Assembly: GCF_905220565.1 (NCBI RefSeq)
Contig: NC_059402.1
Span: 16,493,501 to 16,557,500 of the forward strand
Source: Melitaea cinxia
Lineage: Eukaryota; Arthropoda; Insecta; Lepidoptera; Nymphalidae
Length of the DNA stretch: 64,000 nucleotides
Direction of reading: 5' to 3'
In this document: piece after piece, positions 1-12,275 of the stretch
Numbering within the stretch: the stretch's first letter is position 1
Layout of the letters: every line of letters begins with the position of its first letter
Program-made: the position numbers and the translations under genes
Notes under the pieces: model-generated
What the model saw: the letters and a program-made list of their open reading frames with translations, nothing else
What the model was told of the DNA's origin: nothing
The model's database searches: none

Positions 1-1485
1 CATCGTACTTCATTGTCTGTTACTATCTTAAAATATGTTTAAATGTGTAAAATGTAGTTTTGGTGTACAGCAAAGTGTAAATAATATAGAGAATGTGAAG
101 TTGTAGATCCTAAAATAAGGTCGGCTTTATTATTATTGATTGGTCATATTCCAAATTTGAATTTTGTTTTTATTTTTTTCCAATCAAAACCTCATTAATA
201 TTATTTATTATTATTAATTATACCTGTGTCAAATTTTATTTTACATGTGTTCTTTCATAATTTTCATTAAACACGTCTGTATGAGACTCGCTCTTTTTCA
301 TTTTTATTACTTTACGGTAACGTAACCATCGGGTAAGTCGCACGCCTGTTTGTCGACCTAGTTGTATAAAAAAAAGTTTGTATCCCTTTTCAATCGACGT
401 TACAGTATACCGGCCGTTGTCAGTGCGTTGCGCTCTGGCTACCTTACTAACTCACCACAGGAACACTACTTAAAAGCATTATTATTTGGCTGTGACTTTA
501 TATAACTCTGTAGGTTCGCTACAAATTTTCAACAACATCTTTCCTGCTGAGCCCTACTTTAATCGTAGAAAATAAAGAATTAGAATAAAACTTTTAGTAA
601 CATATGTACATACATAGAACTCAAAATTTTATGTTACATATAAGTCGTAATTTTATCTGTTTTTATTTACTAGGAAAACGATATTCGATATATCTTCGTA
701 AGAAAATCTGAAAAGAAAAAAGAATTGAATTTTATCATATCATTATATTCAAATGTATCGAGGTTCAAAATTTATTCATATCGAGGAAATCGGTATTGTG
801 TTATGTGTCTGTCTCCTACGGATGAAATAAAGAGTCGTATTATTATTTTTTGATATATTCCGGTAATCTCCACCAAGTATAACAGTTGATATAGGATTTA
901 AATAATTATTTAAGAAAATAATATTATATAATGTGTGTTTTAATAGTAATAGCATATGTTTATTATATACGGATAATTTTTTGTGAAGTAGAATAAGGTT
1001 TAGCTAGAATTATCTAAGTCAAACTCTGTAAAAGATTGGCAAGAAGCGCTCATGCTCATGGCGTAGCAGTCGTCCATGTGCTCTGATAATGCTTACCATC
1101 AGGTGGTCCTTACATTTCGCTTGTCTACCTTATGGCGTAAAAAACCTTATTCAAAGCCTCGCATATGTAGAACATTGAAAGATTACTAAAGATTAATCTT
1201 AGGCACATTCGTATTTGTCACATAAAGAAGATTAATCCAAAGACGAAATAAGTAAGTTACAAAAACATCTTCAGGCAGTTCTGTATTTTATCTCCAAATT
1301 CAGTAAACTTTATACAATAATCCGCAATGGTAAGGATTTATCCGCTCATCTCAGATTAATGTTTATTTTGTAACATTTCTTAAGTTTTAGTTTTTGTTTA
1401 ACTCGACATATGAAGAAGTAAGTAATCAGAACTTTCCAATTCACTTATTCGGATTCGACGCTGTTCATTGAATATAATAGATTCT
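1..1485. other. AT-rich stretch with fragments of a dispersed repeat
   Basis: No gene is visible. Positions 330-372 carry the A-tailed 3' end of a dispersed repeat ('cgacctagttgtataaaaaaaa'-type end). Positions 424-566 carry a diverged piece of the same family in the opposite orientation (the 'ctaccttactaactcaccacagg' section). Positions 1035-1145 hold a related tail with 'cttaccatcaggtgg' and an A-run. The remainder is low-complexity AT-rich DNA. Confidence 0.5.
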
Positions 1486-1489
1486 ATAC

Positions 1490-1853
1490 ATATATACATA
1501 TAATCACGCCTCTTTCCCGTAGGGGTAGGCAGAGACCACTTCTTTCCACTTGCTATGATCCTTACATACTTCTTTCGCTTCGTCCATTTTCATTATTCCC
1601 TTCATACATGCTCTTCGGTTTAGGGTACTCTTGACCTGGCCTTTTTTCAAGACGTCCCTTATTTGGTCTCGGAACGTCCGCCTAGGTCTACCTCTTCCAA
1701 CCCTTTCATTGACACTCGCCTTATACCCTTTTTTCGTCAATCGTTCTTCACTCATTCTCTCGACATGGTCAAACCATCTGAGCATACCTTTCTCAATTTT
1801 TGTCACTACATCTTCTTTCAGACCACAACGTTTCCGTATCTCATTATTTCTAT
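1490..1853 (-). mobile_element. RTE-like LINE, C-terminal coding stub and 3' tail
   Basis: The minus strand keeps a 100-codon open frame (1504-1806) that resembles the C-terminus following the reverse transcriptase in lepidopteran RTE/Proto2-like LINEs. It contains the run 'LRWFDHVERMSEERLTKKGY', then GRGRPRRT, then 'NRRACMKGIMKMDEAKEVC', and ends SAYPYGKEA. Directly after the stop the minus strand reads into a short TATG-type microsatellite tail, as expected at the 3' end of such elements. There is no reverse transcriptase upstream, so this is a heavily 5'-truncated, non-autonomous copy. The exact clade is inferred from the motif style and is uncertain. Confidence 0.7.
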
Positions 1854-1859
1854 AGATAA

Positions 1860-2580
1860 TATATTCTGACCTAATTGAATATTTATGTCCGTATTACTTA
1901 GGGTTCATTTTTGTTGCTTCACTGAAAACACCAAGAGACAGTACGTTTAAGAGACACATTTTGAGACAAAAGAAAATCGGAGGTAATTCAGAAATCCGAC
2001 CAACCATCATTCAAATGCTGATCTCTTTTGGAAGATAATAAAACGTATTTTAAGATGCCTTAAAAGTGTCGAATTTTACCTGATTTATTTTTACAAAAAA
2101 AGCTACCCAAACTGTTTTTAAATACAATATGAAAATATTGAAAAATCTGTTACAATATTGTTTTACTAAATCCGATGAAATATAATTATTTGGTTTGTTT
2201 CGTGATATTTCAGATTTCCTTGTCCAACTCATTATCGGGTATCTTGATCAAAACCCAAGAACTACTATCATTATTTCTTCCAAACTCGCCCTGAGGTAAA
2301 GAGTAATGACAAATAAAACCCTGTACAATTATCGTTACATGAATTTGGTAGATAAGGACATTTAATTTCAATATCATCTCATGTCTGGTCTTTGTCATTA
2401 TTCTGATATACATATAATATCAGCATCTAAACATAAAGAGGCGTCTCCACCTTGAATGGAATAAAAGAGCTATTTACTAACATTTAGCAGAGCCAAGAAA
2501 CCAATCCATTTCGACTAAAAGGTGGATGGGGCTTTAATAAAAGGTCTTGGTGTTCAGTTTGATGCCAAATTAACATTCCG
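1860..2580. other. no recognisable feature
   Basis: AT-rich DNA with only short chance frames. I see no repeat boundary, splice pattern or protein motif. Confidence 0.4.
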
Positions 2581-2582
2581 CG

Positions 2583-2914
2583 AGCATATAGACGCGTTGG
2601 CGCAACGGTCACAGCACTGGTTTGTGGCTGTTGCGCTGGCGGTTGCAGCTTCGATCCCCGTACATGACAAATATTTGTATTGATCATACAGGTGTTTGCC
2701 GTGATCTGGGTGTTTGTGCAGTCCTTGTCCTACCGTGCCTCAGAGAGCACGTTAAGCCATCGGTTCCGGTTGTTATGTACATCTGATAGCGATCGTTACT
2801 TATAATAGGGAATATATTCGCTAACCCGTATTGGAGAAGCGTGGTGGATTAAGCTCTGATCCTTCTTTTACATGGGATATTATACAGGCTGAAGCGTAGC
2901 GTAGCTTAAAGTCG
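2583..2914 (+). mobile_element. tRNA-headed SINE
   Basis: The head has pol III-like A-box (gttggcgcaacggt) and B-box (gcttcgatcccc, slightly decayed) sequences. It is followed by the body shared with the copies at 38.2, 35.3 and 56.1 kb: 'tttgccgtgatctgggtg', 'gagagcacgttaagcc', 'tggattaagctctgatcc', and the end 'ttacaggctgaagcg'. It is directly followed by a 45-bp piece (2915-2960) of another dispersed repeat. Confidence 0.75.
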
Positions 2915-3289
2915 AGGTAATTCCCCAGTTGGGCTGCTCCACATTTTGAGCAGGATACCCTAGTTAATGATTATATTAAAATTACATCTTAATATATGTG
3001 ATTTAGTAAGATAAAATATAAAACAACCAGAAAATACAATAACGTAGGTAAAACAATGTACACAGTCTATATAAATGTAAATTCGATGTTCGATGCTACT
3101 CATCGATATTAAATTTGTTCAGTGGTTCGTATCCTGCGTTTACCGAATAAACATTGGCTATATTTTAGACGAGGGAATTTGCACTCGTGATATATTTTAG
3201 AGGAAAGTTTATGCGTATTTTATCTTAACATTCATCCGCGTTGAATCGGAAGGATTCAAGAAAAAGTCCATGCAACAGTTACAAAATCT

Positions 3290-3815
3290 ATACTAATAAA
3301 TTGAGAGCCGGTTTTTTTTGTTCGATTATACTGCGAAAACTACTGAGCCGATTAGAATAATACTTATACCATAAGATGTAGCGTGTTTCAGAGGTTTTAG
3401 TATATGACTAGCTGTGTTCGTGACTTCGTCCGCGTGGAATTTAGCAAAAAAGTTATTATTCAGTTCGCAGAGTTATAAAATAAATGAATTTCGTAAAACA
3501 AAAGTAGCCTAAGTTATTCGGTACTACATCAGCTATCTGCCAGTGAAAGTCCCGACGAAATCGGTCAAGCTGTTTCAGAGATTAGCCAGAACAAACAGAC
3601 AGACAGACAGATAGACTGACAAAAATTGTAAAAAAAAATGTTATTTTGGTATATGTATTATTTATATACATACCATTGCATACCATTTGCATTTAGTAAA
3701 AAGCGGTTATTTTAATATTACAAACAGAGACTCCAATTTTATTTATTTGTATAGATATATTGGTGATTACTTATCTTGTAAAAATATTGACGGACAGAGG
3801 TCGCTAGTGTTTTAA
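3290..3815 (+). repeat. outer repeat split by a nested insertion
   Basis: Positions 3290-3405 and about 3769-3815 match one uninterrupted stretch at 14500-14640 (shared: actactgagccgatt, ataatacttataccataagatg, gattacttat, agaggtcg). The DNA between the halves here is a separate element. The 14.5-kb copy therefore acts as an empty site. Confidence 0.65.
3406..3768 (+). mobile_element. dispersed non-coding repeat beginning ctagctg, nested
   Basis: It begins ctagctgtgttcgtgacttc, includes 'gccagtgaaagtcccg', an ACAG-rich run, and 'aaaaagcggttattttaata', and ends near tttatttgtatagata. Related copies lie at 13200-13555 (minus), 44450-44745 and 61030-61285. It encodes no protein. The class is unresolved; a Helitron-like or MITE-like origin is possible. 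Confidence 0.6.
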
Positions 3816-3819
3816 TAAA

Positions 3820-4465
3820 ACACTATTGTTGATAATACTATATAACTCGTTATATACTACGTTATATACTATATTTGATAATACCGTTCATAATGTCTAA
3901 TTGTCTAATGTGACTTTATATTATAATTACAACATTATGCTACGACTAGCTGAGCATCAATAAAAAATATTTTGAAAACAGGAAAAAATATTCTTTTTTG
4001 AGAGTTTCCGTTGCTGCGTAAACGGGTAAACCTATCCAAAGCCAACGTATGACGGAATTTATGGCCTTTAAAAGTTCTAAAAAAATCCACGACAACATAT
4101 GTCTACCTCTTAAGGTTAACTCATCATAATCTTTTTGTGGTAATCGTTGGTTTGTGCTAAAATAATGCACTATTTACTAAGGTAAGGTTTTATAGAGATG
4201 ACATAAAAGCCAAGCCAAGCATATGAATCCTTATGAATAAAAATAGTTTCATCAACAAAGCAATTTTATGAATATAAACTTAGTCGACGCATAATTTAGG
4301 AGATAATGTCAAATCAAATGAAACGAAGCAGCGTCGGACCAGGCGACCGTGTCACACGAGATGCACAATACTTGTTTAAAAATATTTAGTACGCTTTTTC
4401 CTCAAATGAACGCAGGTAAAACCACGGGCACAGCTGGTAATTAAATAAAATTAATTGTCTCAATT
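3820..4465. other. no recognisable feature
   Basis: AT-rich, with a short stub 'aaaccacgggcacagctgg' near 4420 that resembles the end of a degraded dispersed repeat. I can support no gene. Confidence 0.35.
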
Positions 4466-4469
4466 CTAT

Positions 4470-4908
4470 ATATACAAATACTTTATTGCACTCAAAAATA
4501 CATATAGAAACATAAAATAATAAAAAGGTTTATGGCAAAGGTGGACTTATCTCTGAAAGATTTCTTCCAGTCGACCCTTGATCATGAGTAAGTGTTTCAT
4601 ATAGCGAGGCTAACAATGCAAGAAGTATATATTAAGAAGAAGAAAAAAAAAAACACCCAAAAAATTAATAAATAAAAGATTATAAAATCTTACACTAAAA
4701 TCTTTACACATTAGCTAGTGAAAGAAAGTGTTTCATTAATTTATATTTAAAGGAAACAAGGGAAGGACTAGTTTGAATGACTCTTGGGAGTTTGTTCCAC
4801 AGTATGGAGGCGCGTACCGAATAAGAATTTAACTTAAATTTTGTATTACATTTCGGTATGTCTAACTTAGCTGCCAGGGCGTTAAGAGTATTTAAAAATA
4901 ATTCCATT
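4470..4908 (-). mobile_element. CR1/Jockey-like LINE 3' end
   Basis: The minus-strand frame 4704-4907 has the LINE C-terminal pattern 'YSVRASILWNKLPRVIQ', then SPSLVSFKYKL, a motif found at the very end of CR1-, Daphne- and Jockey-type ORF2 proteins. Downstream on the minus strand comes a 3' UTR ending in 'tgcaataaagtatttgtat'. The last 85 bases recur on the plus strand at 14698-14785, which confirms a 3'-anchored repeat. The copy is a 5'-truncated, dead fragment. Confidence 0.7.
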
Positions 4909-5139
4909 TATAGCATGATGCAAACATTGTGGTGTTTTTAGGATTTTCAATTGGCGTAAAATAAACGATTGTAATACGAATCTTGCGTAGGTAGACATTA
5001 TTTTCAGATGACATCTTTGACACTTGTTTTTATAAACCATACGGATGTTTATCATAATCTGAGCATTTGTGATCGTGTAGTGTGTCTTTCTGATCCCCGA
5101 CACAGAACTGACATCTACTTGGAGACTGAGAAACATTTT

Positions 5140-5445
5140 CTCTTGCTTTATTTTTTTTTTTTAACAACTAGGTCGGCAAACAAGCGTACGACTCATCTGA
5201 TGGTAAGCAATTACCGTAGCTTATAGACGCCTGCAAAACTACAAGCATAACAAGGAGGTTTTGCCGACCCTACCCCCAATTCCCCCAGGAGCTCTGGTCA
5301 CCTTACTCACCACAGGAACACAACACTGCTTGAAAGCAGTATTATTTAGCTGTGATCTTCTGTAAGGTCAAGGTACTTCCCAAGTCAGGCTGTTCAAGAT
5401 TTCAAGCAGGATATATCCTGCTGCGCCGTACTTCAGTCGACATTA
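5140..5445 (-). mobile_element. A-tailed SINE-like repeat (accaggtcggcaaacaag family)
   Basis: A T-run on the plus strand (5147-5162) is the A-tail of a minus-oriented copy. Body landmarks on the plus strand: 'aggtcggcaaacaagcgtac', 'cgtagcttatagacgcctgc', 'ccccaggagctctggtcacc', 'gctgtgatcttctgtaagg'. Copies of the family occur at 7366, 11301, 31437, 35015, 41478 and 44030. No coding capacity. Confidence 0.7.
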
Positions 5446-6315
5446 TTATTATAGTAATATATGCATAATAAGAAGCATTCATTGTTATGCCCATTGATTC
5501 AATTAGATTATTCTAAATTTAGTTTTGCACTTCGTTTTACTAAGAGCCATTTTACTATTATTCCGTACCAATTAATTTGAACAACCCTTGAGGACTCAGT
5601 AAACCACTTAGTTTAATTTTTATGTAATGATAATGGTGTTGTTTTGACATCGCGTTGGAGCACAAACAGTTCTCTTAATACGAGTATTAACGTTAATTAT
5701 ATTCGTAGTCTTACTGGAAAAGCGGTACCGACTTTGAACGGACTAATACCACTGGAATATGTGTTAATTACATATTGTTAATTTTACTAACGATAGCTTC
5801 CATAGCCTAGGAAGGCTATGTAGACATAGCCTTCCTGCTAGCTGTGGACTGTGATAGACTGAAGTAAGTTAGTCTCTATTAAGTATTACAGACTTAGCCC
5901 AATTCGTACTTATGAATGAGAAAGTTTAGAGCTTTATCCACGACTGTGGTTAGTGGCTAATATCCCTTACTGCGAGTAACGATTGCTATTAGGCGTTTGC
6001 CCTACTTCGTCTTCGTCGTCATGATTATATGTAGATATATTAGAGTTGTGAAAGAAATACTTCACCGTTAAGGACATGTTTTCCACATAAATTCAATTCC
6101 ATAATCGACTTATTTTGATTCATGCGTGTATAAGTATGTGTTTGTATGTGTGCGTGCGTGCTTGTGTTTTTATTCGTGTGTATGTGTTTTATATTTACTA
6201 TCAAAGATTTACTAACACAAAATATAAAATTATGTTAATGTTGTACGGGTTACCGCACATTCAGCAATGTGATTCTTGCAATTTAATACACTATAGAATT
6301 ACTATACGGCACTAT
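5446..6315. other. no recognisable feature
   Basis: AT-rich DNA. A short inverted repeat 'catagcctaggaaggctatg' and a nearby 'catagccttcctgc' lie near 5802-5840. There is a GT-rich patch at 6130-6190. No gene signal. Confidence 0.35.
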
Positions 6316-6317
6316 AG

Positions 6318-6620
6318 AATTTAACCACCCCCTCTCATCCCGTGGTTGTCGTAAGAGGCGACTAAGGGATAGCAAAGTTCTAATACCACCATGGAACTAG
6401 CGAAGTCGAGTGGCAGGATAGCCATCCAGCTGGCATTTTAAAAACACAGACCGAGGACGGCCAGCAACGTCTTCGGGGCGACAAAGTCAGCTCTGCGGTC
6501 ACCAACCCGCCTGCCCAGCGTGGTGACTGTGGGCAAAACATATGAGTTCACGCCATTTTGGCGCCAACTTGTAGAACCTATGTCCAGTAGTGGACTGTAT
6601 TAAGCTGAAATGATTATGAT
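6318..6620 (+). mobile_element. RTE-tailed 330-bp repeat, old copy
   Basis: A diverged, 5'-shortened member of the commonest family in the window: 'taaccaccccctctcatcc', 'gtcgtaagaggcgactaagg', 'ctgcggtcaccaacccgcct', ending 'ccagtagtggactgtatt' and aagctgaaatgattatgatgatg. The 3' end equals that of RTE LINEs, so RTE machinery probably moved it. No protein is encoded. Confidence 0.75.
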
Positions 6621-6778
6621 GATGTACCTCCTTTAATTTAGGTTATTTCTTACGAATTTGCCGTTTGCACATATCTTATATTTCTATACGGTACATATAA
6701 CGTCTGTACTTCTGCCTATATATACTTAAAATAATCTAAATAAACTCAGTGTTAGATCGCCTTTCATTGCGTTTGGTT

Positions 6779-6905
6779 TAATAATAATAATCTTTATTGC
6801 ACACCATTAAAAAATACAAACGAAAGTAGTACAATTAGAGGAAGATGTACAAAGATGGTCTTATCGTTAAAAGAGCGATTTATTCCAGACTACCTTTGGG
6901 TATAT
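6779..6905 (-). mobile_element. LINE 3' UTR with gatcgct hairpin
   Basis: On the minus strand: a small hairpin 'aaatcgctcttttaacgat', then 'aagaccatctttgtacatct', ending 'atggtgtgcaataaagatta' and an ATT-repeat tail. Matching tails are at 27140-27262 (plus), 40955-41050 (plus) and 33775-33860 (minus). A 3'-end stub only. Confidence 0.6.
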
Positions 6906-7365
6906 ATAGGACAGAGCATAGAAAAGCGGTTAGGAAGTGTACAAATAATTGATATAGAGATTAGAATAAATTAAAATAGAATATAAAATTATACATTCAT
7001 ACATATGTACATACATACGTATACATACATATTTACATACACTCACATATAAACCTCTTGAGGTTTACCTATTGACCTTCCCTCAGATGTCATCTTCACT
7101 TAAATGTAGACTGTACTAGTAATTTTTTTGGTCCATCGAGCCGGACGTATAAAAGAAACGCTTATATCAATAAAGCTCACGAAAACAATAAATGAAATAA
7201 TAACAGACAAAGTTGGCAAATATTTACGATGATAAAACATTATTTGTATCGTATATACGTTAGCCTTTATTACTTAGTTATTAGTTTTCGCAAGAAGCTC
7301 TAATATTACGATGTCCTAATGAAATCCGATATTGTTTATTTTGACGACCCATTGGCGCAGTTGTT

Positions 7366-7660
7366 ACAACTTAACTGTGGTAGGGCACCGCAGGAAATCT
7401 CCTGCTCGAAATCTGGAGCAAACCGATTGGGAAAATACCTCGACCTTACAGAAGATCACAGCTAAATAATACTGTTTTCAAGCAGTGTTGTGGTCCTATG
7501 GTGAGTAAGGTGGCCAGATCTCCTGGGCGGGATTGGGGTAGGGTGTATGCACTTGCGATGCTTGTATTGTTGCAGGCGTCTATAAGCTACGGTAAGAGAT
7601 CACTACCAGGTGAGTCGTAAGATTGTTTGGTAGATTTTGTTGTATAGCAAAAAAAGTGGT
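7366..7660 (+). mobile_element. A-tailed SINE-like repeat
   Basis: Sense copy of the family at 5140: starts 'ggtagggcaccgcaggaaat', passes 'agatcacagctaaataatac', 'ggcgtctataagctacggta', and ends in ttgttgtatagcaaaaaaa. The short minus frame across it is antisense noise. Confidence 0.7.
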
Positions 7661-8639
7661 GGATATGCTAGAGGTAGTCAGTATGGTTTCTCCCTTTAAC
7701 AAATACTTGTGTAGACCATAAAGACATTTACCGTGGTTGTGGCCTTTATGTTTGTTTTTAGACCCTATATATAGAATTGTCATCCTACTGGAGGCCGTTA
7801 AGTAGAAAAAAAAATGTTAATTTAAATTTAGAGGGTAGATGAATATATAAACTTTTTTTAGATTACCTGTTGAATTTGCAACAAGACTAAGTGATGGCAT
7901 ATAGTTCAGCGTAGTTTTCGGGCACTACAAATTATCTTAAAATTTCATGTGAAATATGTAGTGATGAAAATTGCTTGCTTCAGAAGAAATTTTAAGGCTT
8001 GTTTATTATGCTAACCGAATAATTAGAATAAGGTTTAACCCTTTTTCTTCAAAAAAAATATATATTTAAGTTAGTTCTCCCAGTGCTCAGACAGTAAAAT
8101 TACAGTTAAGTAAAAAATTTAATTAGGAGATGGTTTCACTAAAAAGAAAAAAAAAATAGTAGTTTCGAATACTCCTAAGTAATGGAAAAGTATGCAGTTT
8201 GAAGTTTGTTCAGGGATCATCTTGTGCTCAAAAGAGATTTTTTAGCCTAACTGCTCCTACTTATATATTACCTACTATTTATTTTAACTAAGTCTTTTAC
8301 CTAAGCCTTTTTATTTGGGCAGACGTTGTTGACGGTCGTCTCCGAAACGCAATATTTTGAAGTAATTTTATAAGAAGTTTTCTTTTCTTAATTTTATTTT
8401 TCAATTCATCTATGTTGCTTAGTTAAGTAAGGTTAGTTTAGACTATTTGTCACTGATTTGTTAGGTTTGGAGCGGTTCCCCAACGCGATGTATTTTTTTT
8501 TTTGAATTATTAATACTCAGGTACCTACTTAGGTACTTTAAGATTGCGTTTCTTTAATTATTTTTTACTTTTTAAAGGCAACTCAGGTTATTGTGTCGGT
8601 TTTTTTTTATTTTTAATTTAATTTTCATTTTATACCTTT
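7661..8639. other. no recognisable feature
   Basis: AT-rich, homopolymer-rich DNA without frames over 60 codons or a repeat family that I recognise. Confidence 0.4.
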
Positions 8640-8912
8640 TATAGGTACACTTATTATAATGTAGATTTTGTTTCTCCCCACCACATATATTTGCAGATAT
8701 TGGGTATTTTCCCCACTTTTACCCCCACAGTTTTTTTAGGGCTCAACCGATTTCCATTGACCACAACATATCTAAAAACACTTACCTTTCATACAAAAAA
8801 AATAAATTGAAATCGCTTCATCCATTCGCGAGCTACGGAGCCACAGACAGACAGACAGACAGACACGTCAAACTTATAACACCCCTCTTTTTACGTGGGG
8901 GGTTAAAAATAA
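8640..8912 (+). repeat. dispersed repeat with (ACAG)n and ggggttaaaa end
   Basis: Contains 'gggctcaaccgatttccatt', a five-unit cagacagacag run at 8843-8862, and the end 'acccctctttttacgtgg' plus ggggttaaaa. This pattern is common in lepidopteran repeats. It is non-coding and its class is unknown. Confidence 0.45.
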
Positions 8913-9269
8913 CAAGCGCAAATAAGAACGAATTTCTGTCAGAAATACGACAAAATACGACAAAGTCACCTAAGATGTTGTACGTTTACAATTCTAGCGA
9001 GTTGTATTTTAAAATTTACTTAATTTCCCTTAGTTATTTTTCACGTGAAATCCTATTTAACTAACTCCGCGTACCCTGACTGCGGTTCGCGCAATCTTTA
9101 TGCGGTGCTGGCGAAACAGATTTACGTACATTTGAACCGTCTTCTTAGATTAAAAGGCAGTGAAAGTGGCATGACTTCGTGGCCTTCTCTATTAAGTATT
9201 ATATTTTATAAGGTATTAATTTGCCTTATAAAGTAGATACCTTAGAATTATAATAATGTGGAAACGTTT

Positions 9270-9715
9270 TATTATTTATTCATCTATACATTAATACGTA
9301 AAACAAAAACTTTTTATGAAAATTGCGCGGTCTGAGACGGATGAAATGTCGCACACTTATAGTTTATATAGAGAAGGTATGCAAAATGCTAATATATATT
9401 TTTTAATTATACATAAATAAATCAATAAAAAATGCATTACACACACTACTATGTATTTGCATACACACAATTACACTCTTTTGTCTATTTATTATTGTAA
9501 AAGTACAGTTATTGACAACCTAACCTTAATAATGTTCAAAGTTATGATTTAAATTAATTATGATCGAATTTCGACCACTGCGCGAACACTAGTACATGTT
9601 AATACGTGATGCACACACACGCATAGATAAATTCCTTTTTGCTTAATTTTCAAATTTATAAATTAATTATGTTCGAATTTCAACCACTGGGCGACTACTA
9701 GTTTATTTTAATTAA
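9270..9715 (+). repeat. dispersed repeat shared with 44.8 kb
   Basis: Shares the order of blocks with 44790-45200: 'aaaaactttttatgaaaatt' near 'gcgcggtc', 'cacacttatagtttatatag', 'gacaacctaaccttaataat', 'aattatgatcgaatttcgac'. The block 'gaatttc(a/g)accactg' occurs twice inside (9564 and 9675). No coding capacity. Confidence 0.5.
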
Positions 9716-10429
9716 TTATGAAATAAAAACAATGTGTGCAAAACTAACATTATATAGGCAAATAAAAAAAAAACCACTAAATTTGTTCAACGCTACAAAT
9801 CATCATACAAATCTCAAGTACAGTTTTCATACGTCAGTCAGAAATTTGATAGAATTTCTTTACCTTGTGTTTAATATTATTGATTTTGATACTTTAAGCT
9901 AAATTTGACGGTAGCAGATTGAACAGTCGAGGAACTTTTATGTAAATCGTCCTATCGCCATATATATAGTTGGCGCGAGTCGTGTTGACTCCGTAGCTGC
10001 ATTGAAAATACATCAATATTGAGAGTTATGAATATGTAAACAAATTGAATATTATATACCAATCTTTTTTTCCCTTACCTTTGTAGTAATTTTATAGTAC
10101 ATTTATATTAACTGTACATATTCAAGTAGCACGTTGAAATATGTAGGTAGTTCTACCGCAAAAAAAAATATATCAAAGAGAGTCTTTTAGCGAAATAAAT
10201 CACTTTATGCTAATACAGGCGTAGTTGCTGAATACAGTGACGTGGGCGTAAACGTTGTGGCATTTCGTTTTCTTATATCTTTTCATAAAAACAAAATTTA
10301 ATACAATAAAAAATACAAAAATGTGTTTTTTATTTGTGAAAAAAAAGAAACGTTTATGATAAGGTACACTTATATTAATGAGTATGTACGCAAACGAATG
10401 CGGTTCTTTTATAATAATGCAATGTCTAT

Positions 10430-10960
10430 CTGTGTACAGTCTGGACCGAGCATAAATATACATTCGCCGGTAAATAAACGGTATACGACTTGAATAGATG
10501 AACAGGAGATATCATGCACAAATCACCATGCTCGGAAAGAACGGCAGGAACGGAAGACGGAGTGGTTCTTGATAATGTTGTTGCGACTTTTAGGATATAT
10601 GCCGGCCAGCCACGTTTTACGTATGAATAGTCCACTAATCACGCAACACAAACTTTACTCAAGAGGGAGTATATTTAAAATAGGTTTGATTTACGGTTTC
10701 AACGGCCGCAAAGGTGACGCGTACCATTAGGTGATAGATGTTGTAGTTGTTGGCCGCCGCGGGCGCTGCTTTCTTCGTGATGTTCGATTGAGCATGCGCG
10801 CCGGTGATTCGGGCGCTCTCATTGGTCAAAAATACACAAGCATCATTTGAGACATTTTGACATCGCATTGGTTGAATTAATAAGCGCGCGGAAAGATAAA
10901 AATTACAGAACATTTAACGTTGAAAACGGAACAGAGTTTAATTGTGAGTCATGTAATTTT
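10430..10960. promoter_or_regulatory. GC-richer patch with inverted CCAAT boxes, possible promoter
   Basis: This interval is clearly more GC- and CpG-rich than its surroundings, with 'ggccgccgcgggcgctgc' at 10753. It has two ATTGG motifs (10822 'cattggtc' and 10866 'cattggttg'), which read as CCAAT boxes on the minus strand. It matches none of the repeat families here. No convincing coding frame runs through it. A promoter or first non-coding exon of a host gene is one reading; an unrecognised repeat is the other. Confidence 0.25.
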
Positions 10961-11300
10961 GAGACTTTGTTGTAAAACTGTCATGTTCTGTGTTAAACTG
11001 TCATGGTACGGTCGTAATATTAATTTAAAAAAAAAAAAAAAAAACTTAAGCAACGAGTATGTGGTCTTCTTTTCAAGGGAATTGTTTTAAGTTATCAAAA
11101 TACATTTTTTAATATAATATGCCTGTAATTTTTCGATTGATGATACCTATATAGAAATCTCAATTCATCTACTGCATTTTTTTAAAGTGTTCCACCGTGG
11201 CTTAACATATCGTTGATATCTTTAAGGTTCTATCAAATGAAGTTTAATATTAAAATTAAATGTAATATAGAAATTACAGACCAAACGCTACTTACATTTT

Positions 11301-11592
11301 TTTTCATATATAACTAGGTCAGCAAACAAATGTACGGCTCAACTGATGTTAAGCGATAACCGTAGCTTATAGACGTCAGCAACACCAGAAGTATCGCAGC
11401 ATATTGCCGACCTGATCTATTATGCACCCAGGAGCTCTGTTCACCAATTTCACCAACAGTAATACGACACGGCTTGAAAGCAGTATTATTTAGCTGTGAT
11501 CTTCTGTAAGGTCGAAGTAGGTACTACACCAGTGGGGGGTGGGGCTGCTCCATATTTTGAGCAGGAAATTTCCTGCCTTGCGCCAGTCAAGT
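11301..11592 (-). mobile_element. A-tailed SINE-like repeat
   Basis: Minus-oriented copy of the family at 5140. Plus-strand landmarks: 'aactaggtcagcaaacaaat', 'gtagcttatagacgtcagca', 'gctgtgatcttctgtaaggt', 'gctgctccatattttgagca'. Confidence 0.7.
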
Positions 11593-12265
11593 ATCCTTAC
11601 TTGTCATACCATTTATATATTCAAAATCGCATGAAAAAAAATATATCTTTATAACTCTATACATACGACATATCTTGACAACGATTTTATTGATTTAATT
11701 CATTTAGACTTTTTAATACTTTGTGGAATGTTTTCCAGCAATAAAATATTAAAAAAATTAAGGAGAAAATTAGGAAACTTCAGAGATCGTAACGACTTTC
11801 AAAACTTTACGCATTTGACAGTTTGCAGAACAGAAAGACGTCGGTCGGATTAGCTGATCTATTACATATATATAAATTAAATTGAATCGCTGAATGTATA
11901 TACACACATAACTTCCGATCGAATAAATAAAATTGGATTTTTTATCTGTGTTCTTTATTGTCAAGACAAAGTTGTTGTTGTTTTAAAATTTATCCCTAAT
12001 AGGGAAAGGCAAAGGACTATAATTCATACAGCCGGTGTCAAGACAGTTTGTATAAAATAAAAATAAAAAACTATAATTTAAAGAAAAACAAACTACGACA
12101 GAATGAAGTGTACTAGGTGGTCAGCTTCGTAAAATAAATATACATAAATGTGTGGCCGTTTTGCTAGTATGTATATCTTATCTACATTAAACATTACATT
12201 AAGGTTGTGTGTAACTTATACGAGTATATTGTGACAAGTTAAAGTTGCTTATAGCACTGGATATA
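11593..12265. other. no recognisable feature
   Basis: AT-rich. A stub near 11975-12010 (tttatccctaatagggaaaggc) looks like repeat debris. No gene. Confidence 0.35.
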
Positions 12266-12275
12266 TTACTTAAGT

